DNA of 64,000 nucleotides from Thauera sp. K11 (GTDB taxonomy: Bacteria > Pseudomonadota > Gammaproteobacteria > Burkholderiales > Rhodocyclaceae). Below the pieces are notes generated by a model. It worked only from the letters and a program-made list of their open reading frames with translations. It was not told where the DNA came from and ran no database searches. The stretch spans positions 1,302,001 through 1,366,000 of the forward strand of contig NZ_CP023439.1 of assembly GCF_002354895.1 (NCBI RefSeq). The letters are read 5' to 3'. Shown piece after piece: positions 16,300 to 26,275 of this stretch. Each line of letters begins with the position of its first letter. Positions within the stretch are counted from its first letter, which is position 1. Both the position numbers and the translations under genes were made by a program.

Positions 16300-18555
16300 A
16301 TGAACGACATGACCAAGATCAGCAGCCGCGAACAAGCCTGGGAGGACTTCGTGGCCGGACCGTGGCAGGAGCGGGTCGACGTGCGCGACTTCATTCAGCG
16401 CAACTACACGCCCTACGCCGGCGACAGCGCCTTCCTGCAACCGGCGACGGCGCGCACCGCGGCCCTGTGGACCAGGCTGCAGGGACTCCTGGAGCAGGAG
16501 CGCGCGAAGGGCGTGCTCGACGTCTCGGCCGACCGCGCCTCCGGCATCACCGCGCACGACGCCGGCTACATCGACCGCGACAACGAGATCATCGTCGGGC
16601 TGCAGACCGATGCGCCGCTCAAGCGCGCGATCATGCCGAACGGCGGCCTGCGCATGGTGGAGAGCGGCCTCGAAGCCTACGGCTTCAGGATCGACCCGCT
16701 GGTGTCGGAGATCTGGACCCGGTACCGCAAGAGCCACAACCAGGGCGTGTTCGACGTCTATAGCCCGGACATCGTCAAGGCCCGCAAGTCCGGCATCATC
16801 ACCGGACTGCCCGACGCCTACGGCCGCGGACGCATCATCGGCGACTACCGCCGCGTGGCGCTGTACGGGGTGGATTTCCTGCGCAAGGACAAGCAGCGCG
16901 AATTCCACGAGATCGACGACAAGCCCTTCGGCGAGGACGTCATCCGCCTGCGCGAGGAACTCTCCGAGCAGTTCCGCGCGCTGGGCGAACTGAAGGAGAT
17001 GGGCGCGAAGTACGGCTTCGACCTCGGCCGTCCGGCGCAGAACGCCCGCGAAGCGGTGCAATGGACCTACCTTGCCTACCTCGCCGCGGTCAAGGAGCAG
17101 AACGGCGCGGCGATGTCCCTGGGCCGCGTGTCCACCTTCCTCGACGTCTACATCCAGCGCGATCTCGACACCGGGCTGATCGTGGAATCCGAAGCCCAGG
17201 AAATGATCGACGACCTGGTGATGAAGCTGCGCATCGTCCGCTTCCTGCGCACGCCGGACTACGACCAGTTGTTCTCCGGCGACCCCACCTGGGTGACCGA
17301 AGCGATCGGCGGCATGGGCGAGGACGGCCGCACGCTGGTGACGAAGAGCAGCTTCCGCTTCCTGCACACGCTCACCAACCTGGGGCCGGCGCCCGAGCCC
17401 AACCTGACGGTGCTGTGGTCCGGGCGGCTGCCGGAAGGCTTCAAGCGCTTCTGCGCCGACACCTCGATCAGGACCTGCTCGCTGCAGTACGAGAGCGACG
17501 ACCTCATGCGCCCGAAGTGGGGCGACGACTACGGCATCGCGTGCTGCGTCTCCGCCATGCGCATCGGCAAGCAGATGCAGTTCTTCGGCGCCCGCGCCAA
17601 TCTCGCCAAGACCCTGATGTATGCGCTCAACGGCGGCCGCGACGAGATCTCGGGCGAGCAAGTGGGGCCGATGTCGGCGCCGGCCGCCGGCGAGGTGCTC
17701 GAGTACGAGGACGTGATCGCGCGCCTGAAGCCGATGATGGAATGGCTGTCCGGCGTCTATATGAAGGCGCTCAACACCATCCATTACATGCACGACAAGT
17801 ACGCCTACGAGCGCATCGAGATGGCGCTGCACGACCGCGACATCCTGCGCACGATGGCCTGCGGCATCGCCGGCCTGTCGGTGGTGGCCGACTCGCTGTC
17901 CGCGATCCGGCATGCGAAGGTCCATCCGCTGCGCGACGAGCGCGGGCTGATCACCGACTTCCGCATCGAGGGCGAGTACCCGGCCTTCGGCAACGACGAC
18001 GACCGCGTGGACGCGATCGCGGTGTGGCTGGTGGAAACCTTCATGGATTACGTGCGGGCGCAGCCGGCCTACCGCGATGCACTGCCCACGCAATCCGTGC
18101 TCACCATCACCTCCAACGTGGTGTACGGCAAGAAGACGGGCAACACGCCGGACGGCCGCAGGGCCGGGCAGCCGTTCGCGCCGGGCGCCAATCCGATGCA
18201 TGGCCGCGACCACAAGGGCGCGCTGGCGTCGATGGCCTCGGTGGCCAAGCTGCCCTACGAGCATGCCTACGACGGCATCTCCTACACCTTCACCATCGTG
18301 CCGTCGGCCCTGGGCCGCATCGGGGACGAACGCGTGCAGAACCTGGCCGGCATGCTGGACGGCTACTTCGCGCAGGGCGGGCATCACATCAACGTGAACG
18401 TGTTCGACCGCGACATGCTGCTGCACGCCATGGACCACCCCGAGCTGTATCCGCAGCTCACGGTGAGGGTCTCGGGCTATGCGGTGAACTTCATCCGCCT
18501 CACCCGCGAGCAGCAGCTCGACGTGGTGACCCGGACCTTCCATGCCGCTCACTGA
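16300..18555 (+). CDS. pflB: Pyruvate formate-lyase (formate acetyltransferase)
   Basis: 751 residues from ATG at 16300, chosen because GAAGGAG lies just upstream; a TTG 15 bases earlier is in frame. Catalytic cysteine pair in [10 protein letters not shown], glycyl-radical loop RVSGYAVNF with Gly about 25 residues from the end, and PFL landmarks [20 protein letters not shown] and HHINVNVF. It cleaves pyruvate plus CoA into acetyl-CoA and formate under anoxia and is O2-labile once activated. pflA overlaps its 3' end by 14 bp, and focA follows. The protein is an authentic PFL rather than a diol dehydratase, given the Cys-Cys pair. Confidence 0.97.
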   Translation: MNDMTKISSREQAWEDFVAGPWQERVDVRDFIQRNYTPYAGDSAFLQPATARTAALWTRLQGLLEQERAKGVLDVSADRASGITAHDAGYIDRDNEIIVGLQTDAPLKRAIMPNGGLRMVESGLEAYGFRIDPLVSEIWTRYRKSHNQGVFDVYSPDIVKARKSGIITGLPDAYGRGRIIGDYRRVALYGVDFLRKDKQREFHEIDDKPFGEDVIRLREELSEQFRALGELKEMGAKYGFDLGRPAQNAREAVQWTYLAYLAAVKEQNGAAMSLGRVSTFLDVYIQRDLDTGLIVESEAQEMIDDLVMKLRIVRFLRTPDYDQLFSGDPTWVTEAIGGMGEDGRTLVTKSSFRFLHTLTNLGPAPEPNLTVLWSGRLPEGFKRFCADTSIRTCSLQYESDDLMRPKWGDDYGIACCVSAMRIGKQMQFFGARANLAKTLMYALNGGRDEISGEQVGPMSAPAAGEVLEYEDVIARLKPMMEWLSGVYMKALNTIHYMHDKYAYERIEMALHDRDILRTMACGIAGLSVVADSLSAIRHAKVHPLRDERGLITDFRIEGEYPAFGNDDDRVDAIAVWLVETFMDYVRAQPAYRDALPTQSVLTITSNVVYGKKTGNTPDGRRAGQPFAPGANPMHGRDHKGALASMASVAKLPYEHAYDGISYTFTIVPSALGRIGDERVQNLAGMLDGYFAQGGHHINVNVFDRDMLLHAMDHPELYPQLTVRVSGYAVNFIRLTREQQLDVVTRTFHAAH

Positions 18556-19354
18556 CATGCCCGTCGCGCCGGACCGTTGCCCCTGCGCTCCCCTCGCCGC
18601 TCCGCAGGGAGCGGCAAGGGCGGGGGTGCGCGAAGGCTGGGTGCATTCCATCGAGACCGGCGCCGCGGCCGACGGCCCGGGCATCCGCTACGTCGTGTTC
18701 CTGTCCGGCTGTCCGCTGCGCTGCCTGTACTGCCACAACCCCGACACCTGGCACCAGCGGAACGGACGGCTCGCCGCCGCGGACGAGATCCTGTCCGACA
18801 TCGCGCGCTACCGCGGCTTCCTGCGCGCGGGGCGGGGCGGGGTGACGATCTCCGGCGGCGAGCCGCTGGCCCAGCCCCGATTCACCGCGGCCCTGCTGCG
18901 CGGCTGCAAGGCGCTGGGGCTGCATACGGCGATGGATACCTCGGGCGTCGCCGGAAACAAGGCGGACGACGCCATGCTCGCCGACGTCGATCTCGTCCTG
19001 CTGGACATCAAGGCGTTCTCGGAAGCGCGCTACCGCAGGCTGACCGGCGCGCCGCTGGCGCCCACGCTGGCCTTCGCGCACCGGCTGGCGGCCGTGGGGA
19101 AGCCGGTGTGGCTGCGCTACGTGCTGGTGCCGGGGCTGACGGACGACCGGCGGGAGATCGAGGCGCTGGCCGGCTTTGCCGCCGGACTGGGCAACGTCGA
19201 GCGTGTCGACGTGCTGCCCTTCCACAAGCTGGGTGAGTACAAATGGGCGGACAGCGGACGGCCGTACCGGCTTGCGGACGTATCGCCGCCGAGCCGCGAG
19301 CTGGTGGACGAGGTGTGCGGGCTGTTTCGCTCGCATGGACTCCGGACGGCCTGA
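18542..19354 (+). CDS. pflA: Pyruvate formate-lyase activating enzyme (radical SAM)
   Basis: 270 residues. Radical-SAM cluster [11 protein letters not shown] gives the CX3CX2C ligands, preceded by [14 protein letters not shown] as in Pfl[15 protein letters not shown] is the SAM-binding GGE motif, and [15 protein letters not shown] and [10 protein letters not shown] follow. It installs the glycyl radical on PflB using SAM and a low-potential reductant. The start overlaps pflB by 14 bp. The first roughly 25 residues are unusually Pro/Ala/Cys-rich, so a downstream start (for example Met6) remains possible. Confidence 0.95.
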   Translation: MPLTDMPVAPDRCPCAPLAAPQGAARAGVREGWVHSIETGAAADGPGIRYVVFLSGCPLRCLYCHNPDTWHQRNGRLAAADEILSDIARYRGFLRAGRGGVTISGGEPLAQPRFTAALLRGCKALGLHTAMDTSGVAGNKADDAMLADVDLVLLDIKAFSEARYRRLTGAPLAPTLAFAHRLAAVGKPVWLRYVLVPGLTDDRREIEALAGFAAGLGNVERVDVLPFHKLGEYKWADSGRPYRLADVSPPSRELVDEVCGLFRSHGLRTA

Positions 19355-19401
19355 TCCCGGCGTCGTGACGCGGCTGCCGGGCCGAACGAGGTATTCACAT
19401 C

Positions 19402-20310
19402 ATGGTTGGCACGACGAGACCGGAACATCCGCTGCAGGCCGGCTCCTTCGAGTCCCTGCCGCCGCCCGCCATCGCGCAGGCGGCCGAAGGGAATTACCGC
19501 AAGAAGGCCATGCAGTACGGCTCCACCCTTTTTGCGCTGGCGATCCTGGGCGGCGCCTTCGTCGCCCTCGGCGGGATGTTCGCCACCGTCGCCGCCACCG
19601 GCTCGCAGACCAGCCTGCCCTACGGGGTGGGGCGCCTGCTGCTGGGGTCGGTGTTCTCCCTCGGCCTGATCCTGGTGGTGGTCGCGGGGGCGCAGCTCTT
19701 CACCAGCGACGCGCTGATGGTCATGGCCTGGGCGAGCGGAAGGCTCAGGACGTCGCGCATGCTGCTGGCCTGGACCACGGTCTGGTGCGGCAATCTCGTC
19801 GGCGCCCTCGGCACCGCCGTGCTGGTCTTCCTGTCGGGGCAGTATCTGTTCGGCCACGGCCAGGTGGGGGCGACCGCGCTCTATCTCGCCTATGCCAAGA
19901 GCAGCCTGCCGCCGTCCCAGGCGTTCTTCCTGGGGATACTGTGCAACGTGCTGGTGTGCCTGGCGGCCTGGCTCGCGCTTTCCGCGCGCTCGGTGGCGGA
20001 CAAGATCGTCGCCCTGTTCTTCCCGATCACCGCCTTCGTCGCCGCCGGGTTCGAGCACTGCGTCGCCAACATGTACTTCGTCCCCTACGGTATGCTGATC
20101 CAGTGGTTTGCGCCGGATTCGTTCTGGGCGGACCTGGCCCGTCTCGACTTCGGTAGCAACCTTCCCTTCATCTCGCCGACGGATTTCCTGCGCAACCTCG
20201 CGGTGGTCACACTGGGCAACTGGGTCGGCGGCGGCCTGCTGGTCGGCGGAATGTACTGGCTGATCTATCGCCGCCCCGCCGACGCGGCGCGGTCCGAGAA
20301 GGCCGATTGA
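19402..20310 (+). CDS. focA: Formate/nitrite transporter family channel (FocA-like)
   Basis: 302 residues with six membrane helices. It contains ARNxxKKxx-like NYRKKAMQYG, GGAFVALGG, and the FNT signature GFEHCVANMYFVPYGM carrying the pore His. Located 47 bp behind pflA, it most probably exports or imports formate made by PFL, as in enterobacterial foc-pfl operons, but here gene order is pflB-pflA-focA. The N-terminal tail of about 40 residues may regulate gating. Nitrite transport is a less likely alternative given the context. Confidence 0.93.
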   Translation: MVGTTRPEHPLQAGSFESLPPPAIAQAAEGNYRKKAMQYGSTLFALAILGGAFVALGGMFATVAATGSQTSLPYGVGRLLLGSVFSLGLILVVVAGAQLFTSDALMVMAWASGRLRTSRMLLAWTTVWCGNLVGALGTAVLVFLSGQYLFGHGQVGATALYLAYAKSSLPPSQAFFLGILCNVLVCLAAWLALSARSVADKIVALFFPITAFVAAGFEHCVANMYFVPYGMLIQWFAPDSFWADLARLDFGSNLPFISPTDFLRNLAVVTLGNWVGGGLLVGGMYWLIYRRPADAARSEKAD

Positions 20311-20320
20311 GAGACAACGG

Positions 20321-22042
20321 ATGCTGTTCGATTCCGTCGAGCTGACCCTTACGCTGATCCAGCAGACCTGCGTCTACCTGGTGATCGCGTACCTGCTCAG
20401 CCGCACCCGCATCTTCATCCCGCTGATGCACGTGACGATCCGGTTTCCCCACCGGGTGACGTGCTATCTGGTGTGTTCGCTGTTCTGCATCATGGGCACC
20501 TACCTGGGGCTCAGGATCGACGACTCCATCGCCAACACCCGCGCCATCGGCGCGGTGCTGGGCGGGGTGCTGGGCGGTCCCGGCGTGGGGCTGGCGGTCG
20601 GCTTCACCGGCGGCCTGCACCGCTACACGCTCGGCGGCTCCACGGCTTTCGCCTGCATGGTGTCCACCGTGGCGGAAGGGCTCATCGGCGGCCTCTTCCA
20701 CCACTACATGGTCCGGCGGGGCAAGGCGCGCGACCTGTTCGATCCGGTGCGGGTGGGGCTGGTGACCTTCGGCGCCGAGATCACGCAGATGCTGATCCTG
20801 CTGCTGCTGGTGCATCCGTTCCAGGCCGCCCGGCACCTGGTGGAGCAGATCGCGGTGCCGATGTGGATCGCCAACAGCCTGGGGGCCGGACTGTTCGTGC
20901 GCATCCTGCTCGACCGCCGGGAGATCTACGAGCAGGACTCCAGCGCCTTCTCCACCAAGGCGCTGGCCATCGCGACCCGGGTGGAGGGTCTGCTGCATTC
21001 GGGCTTCAACGCCGGCACGACGGCCAGCGTCGCGCGCATCATCCACGAGGAAACCGGCGTCGGCGCGGTGGCGATCACCGACACGAAGAACCTGCTCGCC
21101 TTCATCGGCATCGGCGACGACCACCACGTCCCCGGTACGCCGATCAGCTCGGCGCTGACGCTGCGCTCGATCGAGAACAACGAGGTGGTGTATGCCGACG
21201 GCAACGAGGTGAACTATCGCTGCTCGCTGCATCCGCGGTGCCCGCTGGCGGCCTGCCTCATCATTCCGCTGGTGGGAGAGGACAAGCGGGTGATCGGCAC
21301 AATCAAGCTCTACGAGCCGCGCACGCGGCTGTTTTCCAACATCAACCGGACCCTCGGCAAGGGCATGGCGCAGTTGCTGTCCAACCAGATCCTGGCCGGC
21401 CGCTACATGGAGCAGCGCGATCTGCTGGCGCAGTCGGAGATCCGGCTGCTGCATGCGCAGATCAACCCGCATTTCCTCTTCAACGCCCTGAACACGATCT
21501 CGGCGGTGATCCGGCGCGATTCCGAGCGCGCCTGCAACCTCGTGCTCAACCTGTCGACCTACTTCCGCAAGAACCTGAAGAGGCCGAGCGAGGATGCCTG
21601 CCTGGACGAGGAGCTGAGGCACGTGGCGGCCTATCTCGAGATCGAGCAGGCGCGCTTCCTCGACCGCCTGGTGGTCGAATTCGACATCCCCGAGCACCTG
21701 CAGTGCGTACGCATGCCGGCCTTCTCGCTGCAGCCCATCGTGGAGAACGCCATCAAGCACGGCACCTCGCAGTTGCTGGGCGGCGGCCGCATCCGCATCT
21801 TCGCCACCTCGAGCGGCGGCAACCTCCTGCTGAGCGTCGAGGACAACGCCGGACTGTTCGATGCCGCGGAGGGGGGCGAGGGGCTGGGGCTCAACCTGGT
21901 GCGCCGGCGCATCGCCAACCGCTGCGGCTCGTCCTATGGGCTGGAGATCGAATCCGAACGCGACGTGTTCACCCGCGTCACGCTGAAGCTGCCACTCGCC
22001 CCCTGCGAGGAGTCGCAGGTCGCAGGGAGAAGAGCCGCATGA
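20321..22042 (+). CDS. LytS/YehU-type sensor histidine kinase (BtsS-like)
   Basis: 573 residues. The N-terminal 200 residues hold about six helices of the 5TMR-LYT type (LIAYLLSR-like start, GGVLGGPGVGLAVGFTGG, GLIGGLFHHYMVRRG). A GAF-like segment follows (about 215-345, with a CxxHPRCPLAAC cysteine cluster). A HisKA_LytS/HATPase part comes last: LLHAQINPHFLFNALNTIS with the phospho-His, and IVENAIKHG, DNAG and GLGLNLVRRR. BtsS senses extracellular pyruvate in E. coli and shares this layout. The gene is 10 bp after focA and overlaps its regulator gene, so the operon encodes its own sensor. Ligand assignment to pyruvate is inference from neighbours. Confidence 0.92.
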   Translation: MLFDSVELTLTLIQQTCVYLVIAYLLSRTRIFIPLMHVTIRFPHRVTCYLVCSLFCIMGTYLGLRIDDSIANTRAIGAVLGGVLGGPGVGLAVGFTGGLHRYTLGGSTAFACMVSTVAEGLIGGLFHHYMVRRGKARDLFDPVRVGLVTFGAEITQMLILLLLVHPFQAARHLVEQIAVPMWIANSLGAGLFVRILLDRREIYEQDSSAFSTKALAIATRVEGLLHSGFNAGTTASVARIIHEETGVGAVAITDTKNLLAFIGIGDDHHVPGTPISSALTLRSIENNEVVYADGNEVNYRCSLHPRCPLAACLIIPLVGEDKRVIGTIKLYEPRTRLFSNINRTLGKGMAQLLSNQILAGRYMEQRDLLAQSEIRLLHAQINPHFLFNALNTISAVIRRDSERACNLVLNLSTYFRKNLKRPSEDACLDEELRHVAAYLEIEQARFLDRLVVEFDIPEHLQCVRMPAFSLQPIVENAIKHGTSQLLGGGRIRIFATSSGGNLLLSVEDNAGLFDAAEGGEGLGLNLVRRRIANRCGSSYGLEIESERDVFTRVTLKLPLAPCEESQVAGRRAA

Positions 22043-22752
22043 ACGTCGTGATCGTCGATGACGAACCCCTTGCCAGGGACGAGATCGCCAGGCTGCTGGA
22101 GCAGGAAGCCGACATTCGCATCGTCGAGCAGTGCTCCAACGCCATCGAGGGCATCTCGGCGATCAACCGCCTGCACCCCGACGTGGTGTTCCTGGACATC
22201 CAGATGCCGATGGTGAGCGGGCTGGAGATGCTGAGCATGCTCGATCCGGAGCGCATGCCGCGGGTGGTGTTCCTCACCGCCTACAACGAGTACGCGCTGC
22301 AAGCCTTCGACAGCGATGCCTTCGACTACCTGCTCAAGCCGGTGGACCCGGTCCGGCTGGACGTCACGCTGAAACGGCTGCGGCGCGACGGCGGCCCCAA
22401 GCCGGATCTGTTCAACGCTGCGGCGCCGCTGCGGCAGATCCCCTGTCCGGGCCACCACCGCGTGCTGCTGATCAAGGTGGACGAGATCGAGTTCGCCACC
22501 TCGAAGACGTCCGGCGTGTATGTCACCACCATGCAGGGGCCCGAATACTTCACCGAGCTGACGTTGCGGACGCTGGAGGAAAAGACGCCCTTCCTGCGCT
22601 GCCATCGCCAGTACCTGGTCAATCCCGATCACATCCGCGAGATCTGCTTCCAGGAGGCCGGCAGCGTGGAGATCGTGACCCGCCGCGGCCAGCGCCTGCC
22701 GGTGAGCCGGCGCCTGCTGGGAGAACTCAAGGAAAAGCTGGGGCTGTGCTGA
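22039..22752 (+). CDS. LytTR-family response regulator (BtsR-like)
   Basis: 237 residues from an ATG that overlaps the kinase stop (ATGA). The receiver domain begins MNVVIVDDEPLARDEIARLL, with phospho-acceptor Asp in VVFLDIQMP and Lys in YLLKPVDP. The C-terminal LytTR DNA-binding domain starts about residue 137 (LLIKVDEIEFATSKTSGVYV ... FLRCHRQYLVNPDHI). Partner of the adjacent LytS-like kinase. Plausible targets are the shared elements before pta-ackA and cstA, though these do not resemble a classical LytTR site. Confidence 0.94.
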   Translation: MNVVIVDDEPLARDEIARLLEQEADIRIVEQCSNAIEGISAINRLHPDVVFLDIQMPMVSGLEMLSMLDPERMPRVVFLTAYNEYALQAFDSDAFDYLLKPVDPVRLDVTLKRLRRDGGPKPDLFNAAAPLRQIPCPGHHRVLLIKVDEIEFATSKTSGVYVTTMQGPEYFTELTLRTLEEKTPFLRCHRQYLVNPDHIREICFQEAGSVEIVTRRGQRLPVSRRLLGELKEKLGLC

Positions 22753-22844
22753 ATCCGCCTTGCGTATCGCGCAGCGCGAACGCGGGCTGCGGCTGCGCCG
22801 CACGGCCCGGCATCGTCGAATCCGAATGACTGGAGTGTCTGGAA

Positions 22845-23084
22845 ATGAGAAAGATCATGCTGATCGGCGCCGGGGCCGGCGTCTCGGAGGAGGCCGTCAG
22901 GGCCGCGTTTGCGCGCATCGCGCCGGTCGAGTGGGTGATCATCGTCCGCGACGGCAATCCCGAGCTGCCCTTGATCCTCGTCGCGGCGGACGTCAGCCAT
23001 ATCGGCGTGTATGACGTCCTCGTCCGGGCCGATGGCCTGTCGCTCGCCGGAAAGAGGGTCCGCGCCCACGCCGTGCTGCGCTGA
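22845..23084 (+). CDS. Small hypothetical protein
   Basis: 79 residues with a possible CTGGAG ribosome site. It has an alternating beta/alpha look: MRKIMLIGAGAGVSEEAVRAAF, VEWVIIVRDGNPELPLILVAADV, HIGVYDVLVRADGLSLAGKRV. I recognise no family. Codon use is like the neighbours and the frame is closed by stops on both sides, so it is plausibly real. It sits between the BtsR-like gene and the DASS transporter on the same strand and might be a small accessory or ligand-binding protein. Confidence 0.5.
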   Translation: MRKIMLIGAGAGVSEEAVRAAFARIAPVEWVIIVRDGNPELPLILVAADVSHIGVYDVLVRADGLSLAGKRVRAHAVLR

Positions 23085-23249
23085 AGAGGACTTCCATCCC
23101 GCGCCGCGCGGCCGGACGTGCCGCCGCGGCCCTTTCCGAGAGTTTTCCCCAGCGATGGCGGCGTCCGGCCCCGGCACTTGAAGCCGGTTGCCGCCGGGCC
23201 CGCGCCTGCATGCCGGGCGCATCGACGGGGCCCGATTCACTACGTCTGG

Positions 23250-24725
23250 ATGAGAATCATGAAGAACCTGGCCATGAAACTGGCTCCGGCCTCCATACCG
23301 ATCGCGATCACGCTGGCGATCTGGTTCGGCGTTCCCGTTCCCGAGGGGGTGACGCCCGGCGCGTGGCATCTCCTCGCCCTGTTCGTCGGCACGATCGCCG
23401 CGATCATCGGCAAGGCCGCGCCGATCGGCGTCATCTCGGTGGTGGCGATCGCGCTCGTCGCCCTCACCGGGGTGACCAGCGGCACGCCGGGAGGCGCCAT
23501 CGCGGACGCCCTGAGCGGCTTCTCCCATCCCCTGATCTGGCTGATCGGCATCGCCATCATGATCTCCCGGGGGCTGATCAAGACCGGGCTCGGCGCGCGC
23601 ATCGGCTACTACTTCATCGCCCTGTTCGGGCGCAAGACGATAGGCATCGCCTACGCGCTGGGGCTGTCCGAACTGATTCTCGCACCGGTCACGCCGAGCA
23701 ATACGGCGCGCGGGGGCGGCATCATCCACCCGATCATGCGCTCGATCTCCGCCTCCTTCGGCTCCACGCCCGAAGCGGGCACCTCGGCAAGGATCGGCCG
23801 GTATCTGGCGCTGGTGAACTACCACACCAATCCGATCACCTCGGCGATGTTCGTGACCGCGACGGCGCCCAACCCGCTGGCCGTCAAGCTGGTGGCGGAG
23901 GCGACGGGCGCGCAGATCAGCCTGTCCTGGGGCACCTGGGCGCTCGCCATGCTGCTGCCCGGGCTGGTTGCCCTGCTCGTGATGCCGCTGGTGGTCGCCT
24001 GGGTCTATCCGCCGCAGATCAGGGACACCCCGGATGCGCACAGGTTCGCCCTGGGCAAGCTGGGGGAACTCGGGCCCGTCTCCAGGGCGGAGAAGGTCCT
24101 GCTGGGCGTCTTCGGCGTGCTCCTCGTGCTCTGGGCCGGCGTCCCCGAGATGGTGCTGGGCAAGGGCTACGCGGTCGATCCCACCACCGCGGCGGTGGGC
24201 GGCCTCGCACTGCTGTTGCTGACGGGCGTGCTGACGTGGGAGGACGTCCTCGCCGAGAAGAGCGCCTGGGACACGATCGTGTGGTTCTCCGCCCTGGTCA
24301 TGATGGCGACCTTCCTCAACAAGCTGGGCGTCGTCGGCTGGCTGGCGAAGTCGCTCGAGCAGGGCATCCTCGACCTGGGACTGGGCTGGACCGCGGCCTC
24401 GGCCTTGCTCGTCCTAGTCTACATGTATTCCCACTACTTCTTCGCCAGCGTCACGGCGCACATCACCGCCATGTTCGGCGCGTTCTACGCCGCCGGGATC
24501 GCGCTCGGAGCGCCGCCCATGCCGTTTGCGCTGATCCTGGCCGCGGCGTCGTCCATCATGATGACCCTGACCCACTATGCGACGGGTACGTCGCCCATCA
24601 TCTACGGCTCGGGCTACACCACCCTGGGGCAATGGTGGTTCATGGGCTTCATCATGAGCGCCGTCAACCTGGCGGTCTGGCTGGTGGTGGGCGGCGCCTG
24701 GTGGAGCGTGCTGGGCTACTGGTGA
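23250..24725 (+). CDS. DASS-family dicarboxylate/2-oxoglutarate transporter
   Basis: About 491 residues from ATG at 23250 (ATG at 23259 is equally possible; neither has a strong ribosome site). About 12-13 helices. The divalent-anion:Na+ symporter signatures are LSELILAPVTPSNTARGGGIIHPI, with the SNT motif, and ITSAMFVTATAPNPLAV, with a second NPL motif. LTHYATGTSPIIYGSGY comes near the end. Closest named groups are SodiT1/CitT/YbhI-like carriers for malate, 2-oxoglutarate, citrate or tartrate. It probably widens the carboxylate uptake ability of the pyruvate module. A 165-bp gap upstream holds no other gene. Confidence 0.92.
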   Translation: MRIMKNLAMKLAPASIPIAITLAIWFGVPVPEGVTPGAWHLLALFVGTIAAIIGKAAPIGVISVVAIALVALTGVTSGTPGGAIADALSGFSHPLIWLIGIAIMISRGLIKTGLGARIGYYFIALFGRKTIGIAYALGLSELILAPVTPSNTARGGGIIHPIMRSISASFGSTPEAGTSARIGRYLALVNYHTNPITSAMFVTATAPNPLAVKLVAEATGAQISLSWGTWALAMLLPGLVALLVMPLVVAWVYPPQIRDTPDAHRFALGKLGELGPVSRAEKVLLGVFGVLLVLWAGVPEMVLGKGYAVDPTTAAVGGLALLLLTGVLTWEDVLAEKSAWDTIVWFSALVMMATFLNKLGVVGWLAKSLEQGILDLGLGWTAASALLVLVYMYSHYFFASVTAHITAMFGAFYAAGIALGAPPMPFALILAAASSIMMTLTHYATGTSPIIYGSGYTTLGQWWFMGFIMSAVNLAVWLVVGGAWWSVLGYW

Positions 24726-24777
24726 CCGGCGGGGCGCACGTGATGAACGGCGCGGCACAGGTGCGGGCGAGCGCGGG

Positions 24778-24810
24778 GCGAAGGGGGCCGGCGGGTGCAT
24801 CCCCCTTCGC
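24778..24810. terminator. Bidirectional hairpin between convergent genes
   Basis: Inverted repeat GCGAAGGGGG/CCCCCTTCGC with a 13-base loop between the convergent DASS and FAD-protein genes. There is no T-run on either side; it is a probable factor-assisted terminator. Confidence 0.5.
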
Positions 24811-24818
24811 GCGACGGG

Positions 24819-26231
24819 TCAGCGTCCGCGGCGGGCGATCAGATGGCGTGCCAGTTGCAGGGTGTGGCGGCGCAGTTCGGGCACCGCGATCGCCTCCCAG
24901 TAGCGCGCGCGCAGCATGGGGCCGACGTAATGCACGCCCGGCACCTTGTGTCCGTCGGCGCCGATCGGATGGTATTCCTCGTCCACCTCGACGCCGATGT
25001 GCAGCGGGTCCGGCCGCAGGTAGCCTTCGTCGCGCAACTGCGCGACCAGGGGCGATGCCGACAGGCGGTCGATGTCGTAGTCCGGCCCGGTACAGTTGAC
25101 CACCGCGGCGACGTCCAGCGCCTGCGTGCCGCCGTCGGTGCGCCGGCGCACGGTGACGCGGATGCCGTCGGCGGTTTCTTCCATCGTCAGCACCCGGCCG
25201 GCGACCACCTCGGCCTGGCTGGCCTCCAGCATGCCGCGCAGCCGGCGGTAGGCGGTCGGCGCCAGGCGGTGGCGGTGGATGTCCCACCACGGTCCGACGC
25301 GCGCCAGCAGCCGCCGGCGTTCGGCGGTCGGCAGCCGGTGCCAGATCTCGGGAGTGTGCGGGCGCAGTTCGTTGATGACGTCGCGCCAGTTGTGGCCGGC
25401 CTGCCGGCGGCGCTTCACTTCGCGCCGGATCGCGCGCAGGTGGGCGAAGGCAGTGGGCGGCAGGTGCTCCAGGTAGGCGGGATAGCCAGCGGTGACCGGC
25501 GGATGCGGGACGCTGCGGTGCCCCTTGGGCAGCAGGCCGCGCCGCGACAGCAGGAAGACCTTGCGCGCGTCGTCGCGGCTCGTCAGCCGGAACAGGGCGT
25601 CGATGGCGGTGTGGCCCGCCCCGAGCACGAGCACCGGCCTGCCCGCCGGGACGTGGTCCATGGCGGCGTAGTCCCAGGGGTCGGCGACGTAGCGCGCCGA
25701 GCCCGCGAGGGCGTCGGCAAAGCGCAGCTTCTGCGCGCCCAGGTGGCCGAGCGCCAGCACCACGTGGTCGGCGCCGATCCGGCGGCCGTCGGCCAGCGTC
25801 ACCAGCAGGCGCTTCCCGTCCTGCTGCGGCCGCAGGCTGACGGCTTCGCCCTGCACGCGGGTGAACGGGATGCGGCTTTCTTCTCCGGCGACCTGCAGCG
25901 TGCGTTCGAGGTAGTCGCCGAACATGCGCCGCGGGACGAAGGAGCCGGCATGGAGCGCGGGGTCGATGTCCTGGCAGTACTCGACGAAGTGCATGGGGTG
26001 CTCCGCCAGCGCGCTCATGTTGCCGGCGACCACGTTGAGCAGCATGCTGTCGTCCCAGATGCGGTAGGCGAGTCCGCGGCCGGCGCGCCGGTGCTGCTCG
26101 ACGAGCACCACCTCGAATTCGCCCTCCGCGGCTTCGCGCAGGATGTTGACCGCGGCGAGCGTGCCGCTGTAGCCGGCGCCGATGATGACCAGCGTCTCGG
26201 GGCCGGCGTGCGATGTGGATTGGTTCGCCAT
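24819..26231 (-). CDS. FAD/NAD(P)-binding protein (NAD_binding_9 type)
   Basis: 470 residues from ATG at 26231. The dinucleotide fold VIIGAGYSGTLAAVNIL opens the protein, and VLVLGAGHTAIDALFRL near residue 205 is a second Rossmann motif. Also present are MLLNVVAGNMSALAEHP, VVLALGH and a C-terminal VVNCTGPDYDIDR. This matches PF13454 flavoproteins (HI0933/lysine-monooxygenase-like) often labelled hydroxyacylglutathione hydrolase or FAD-dependent oxidoreductase by default. The substrate is unknown. It is 44 bp downstream of the YeeE/YedE gene and may reduce an imported sulfur compound. Confidence 0.85.
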   Translation of the reverse strand: MANQSTSHAGPETLVIIGAGYSGTLAAVNILREAAEGEFEVVLVEQHRRAGRGLAYRIWDDSMLLNVVAGNMSALAEHPMHFVEYCQDIDPALHAGSFVPRRMFGDYLERTLQVAGEESRIPFTRVQGEAVSLRPQQDGKRLLVTLADGRRIGADHVVLALGHLGAQKLRFADALAGSARYVADPWDYAAMDHVPAGRPVLVLGAGHTAIDALFRLTSRDDARKVFLLSRRGLLPKGHRSVPHPPVTAGYPAYLEHLPPTAFAHLRAIRREVKRRRQAGHNWRDVINELRPHTPEIWHRLPTAERRRLLARVGPWWDIHRHRLAPTAYRRLRGMLEASQAEVVAGRVLTMEETADGIRVTVRRRTDGGTQALDVAAVVNCTGPDYDIDRLSASPLVAQLRDEGYLRPDPLHIGVEVDEEYHPIGADGHKVPGVHYVGPMLRARYWEAIAVPELRRHTLQLARHLIARRGR

Positions 26232-26275
26232 ACGTTTCCCGGTGGGTTGAAGGATGTCGGGCCTCCGGTCCGTCT

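Noticed and set aside
11538..18684. Long open frames antisense to pta, ackA-cstA and pflB (up to about 800 codons on the minus strand)
   Set aside because: They are mirror frames of GC3-rich genes with Arg/His/Gln-rich low-complexity translations, no domain signature and no ribosome site; the plus-strand genes are unmistakable.
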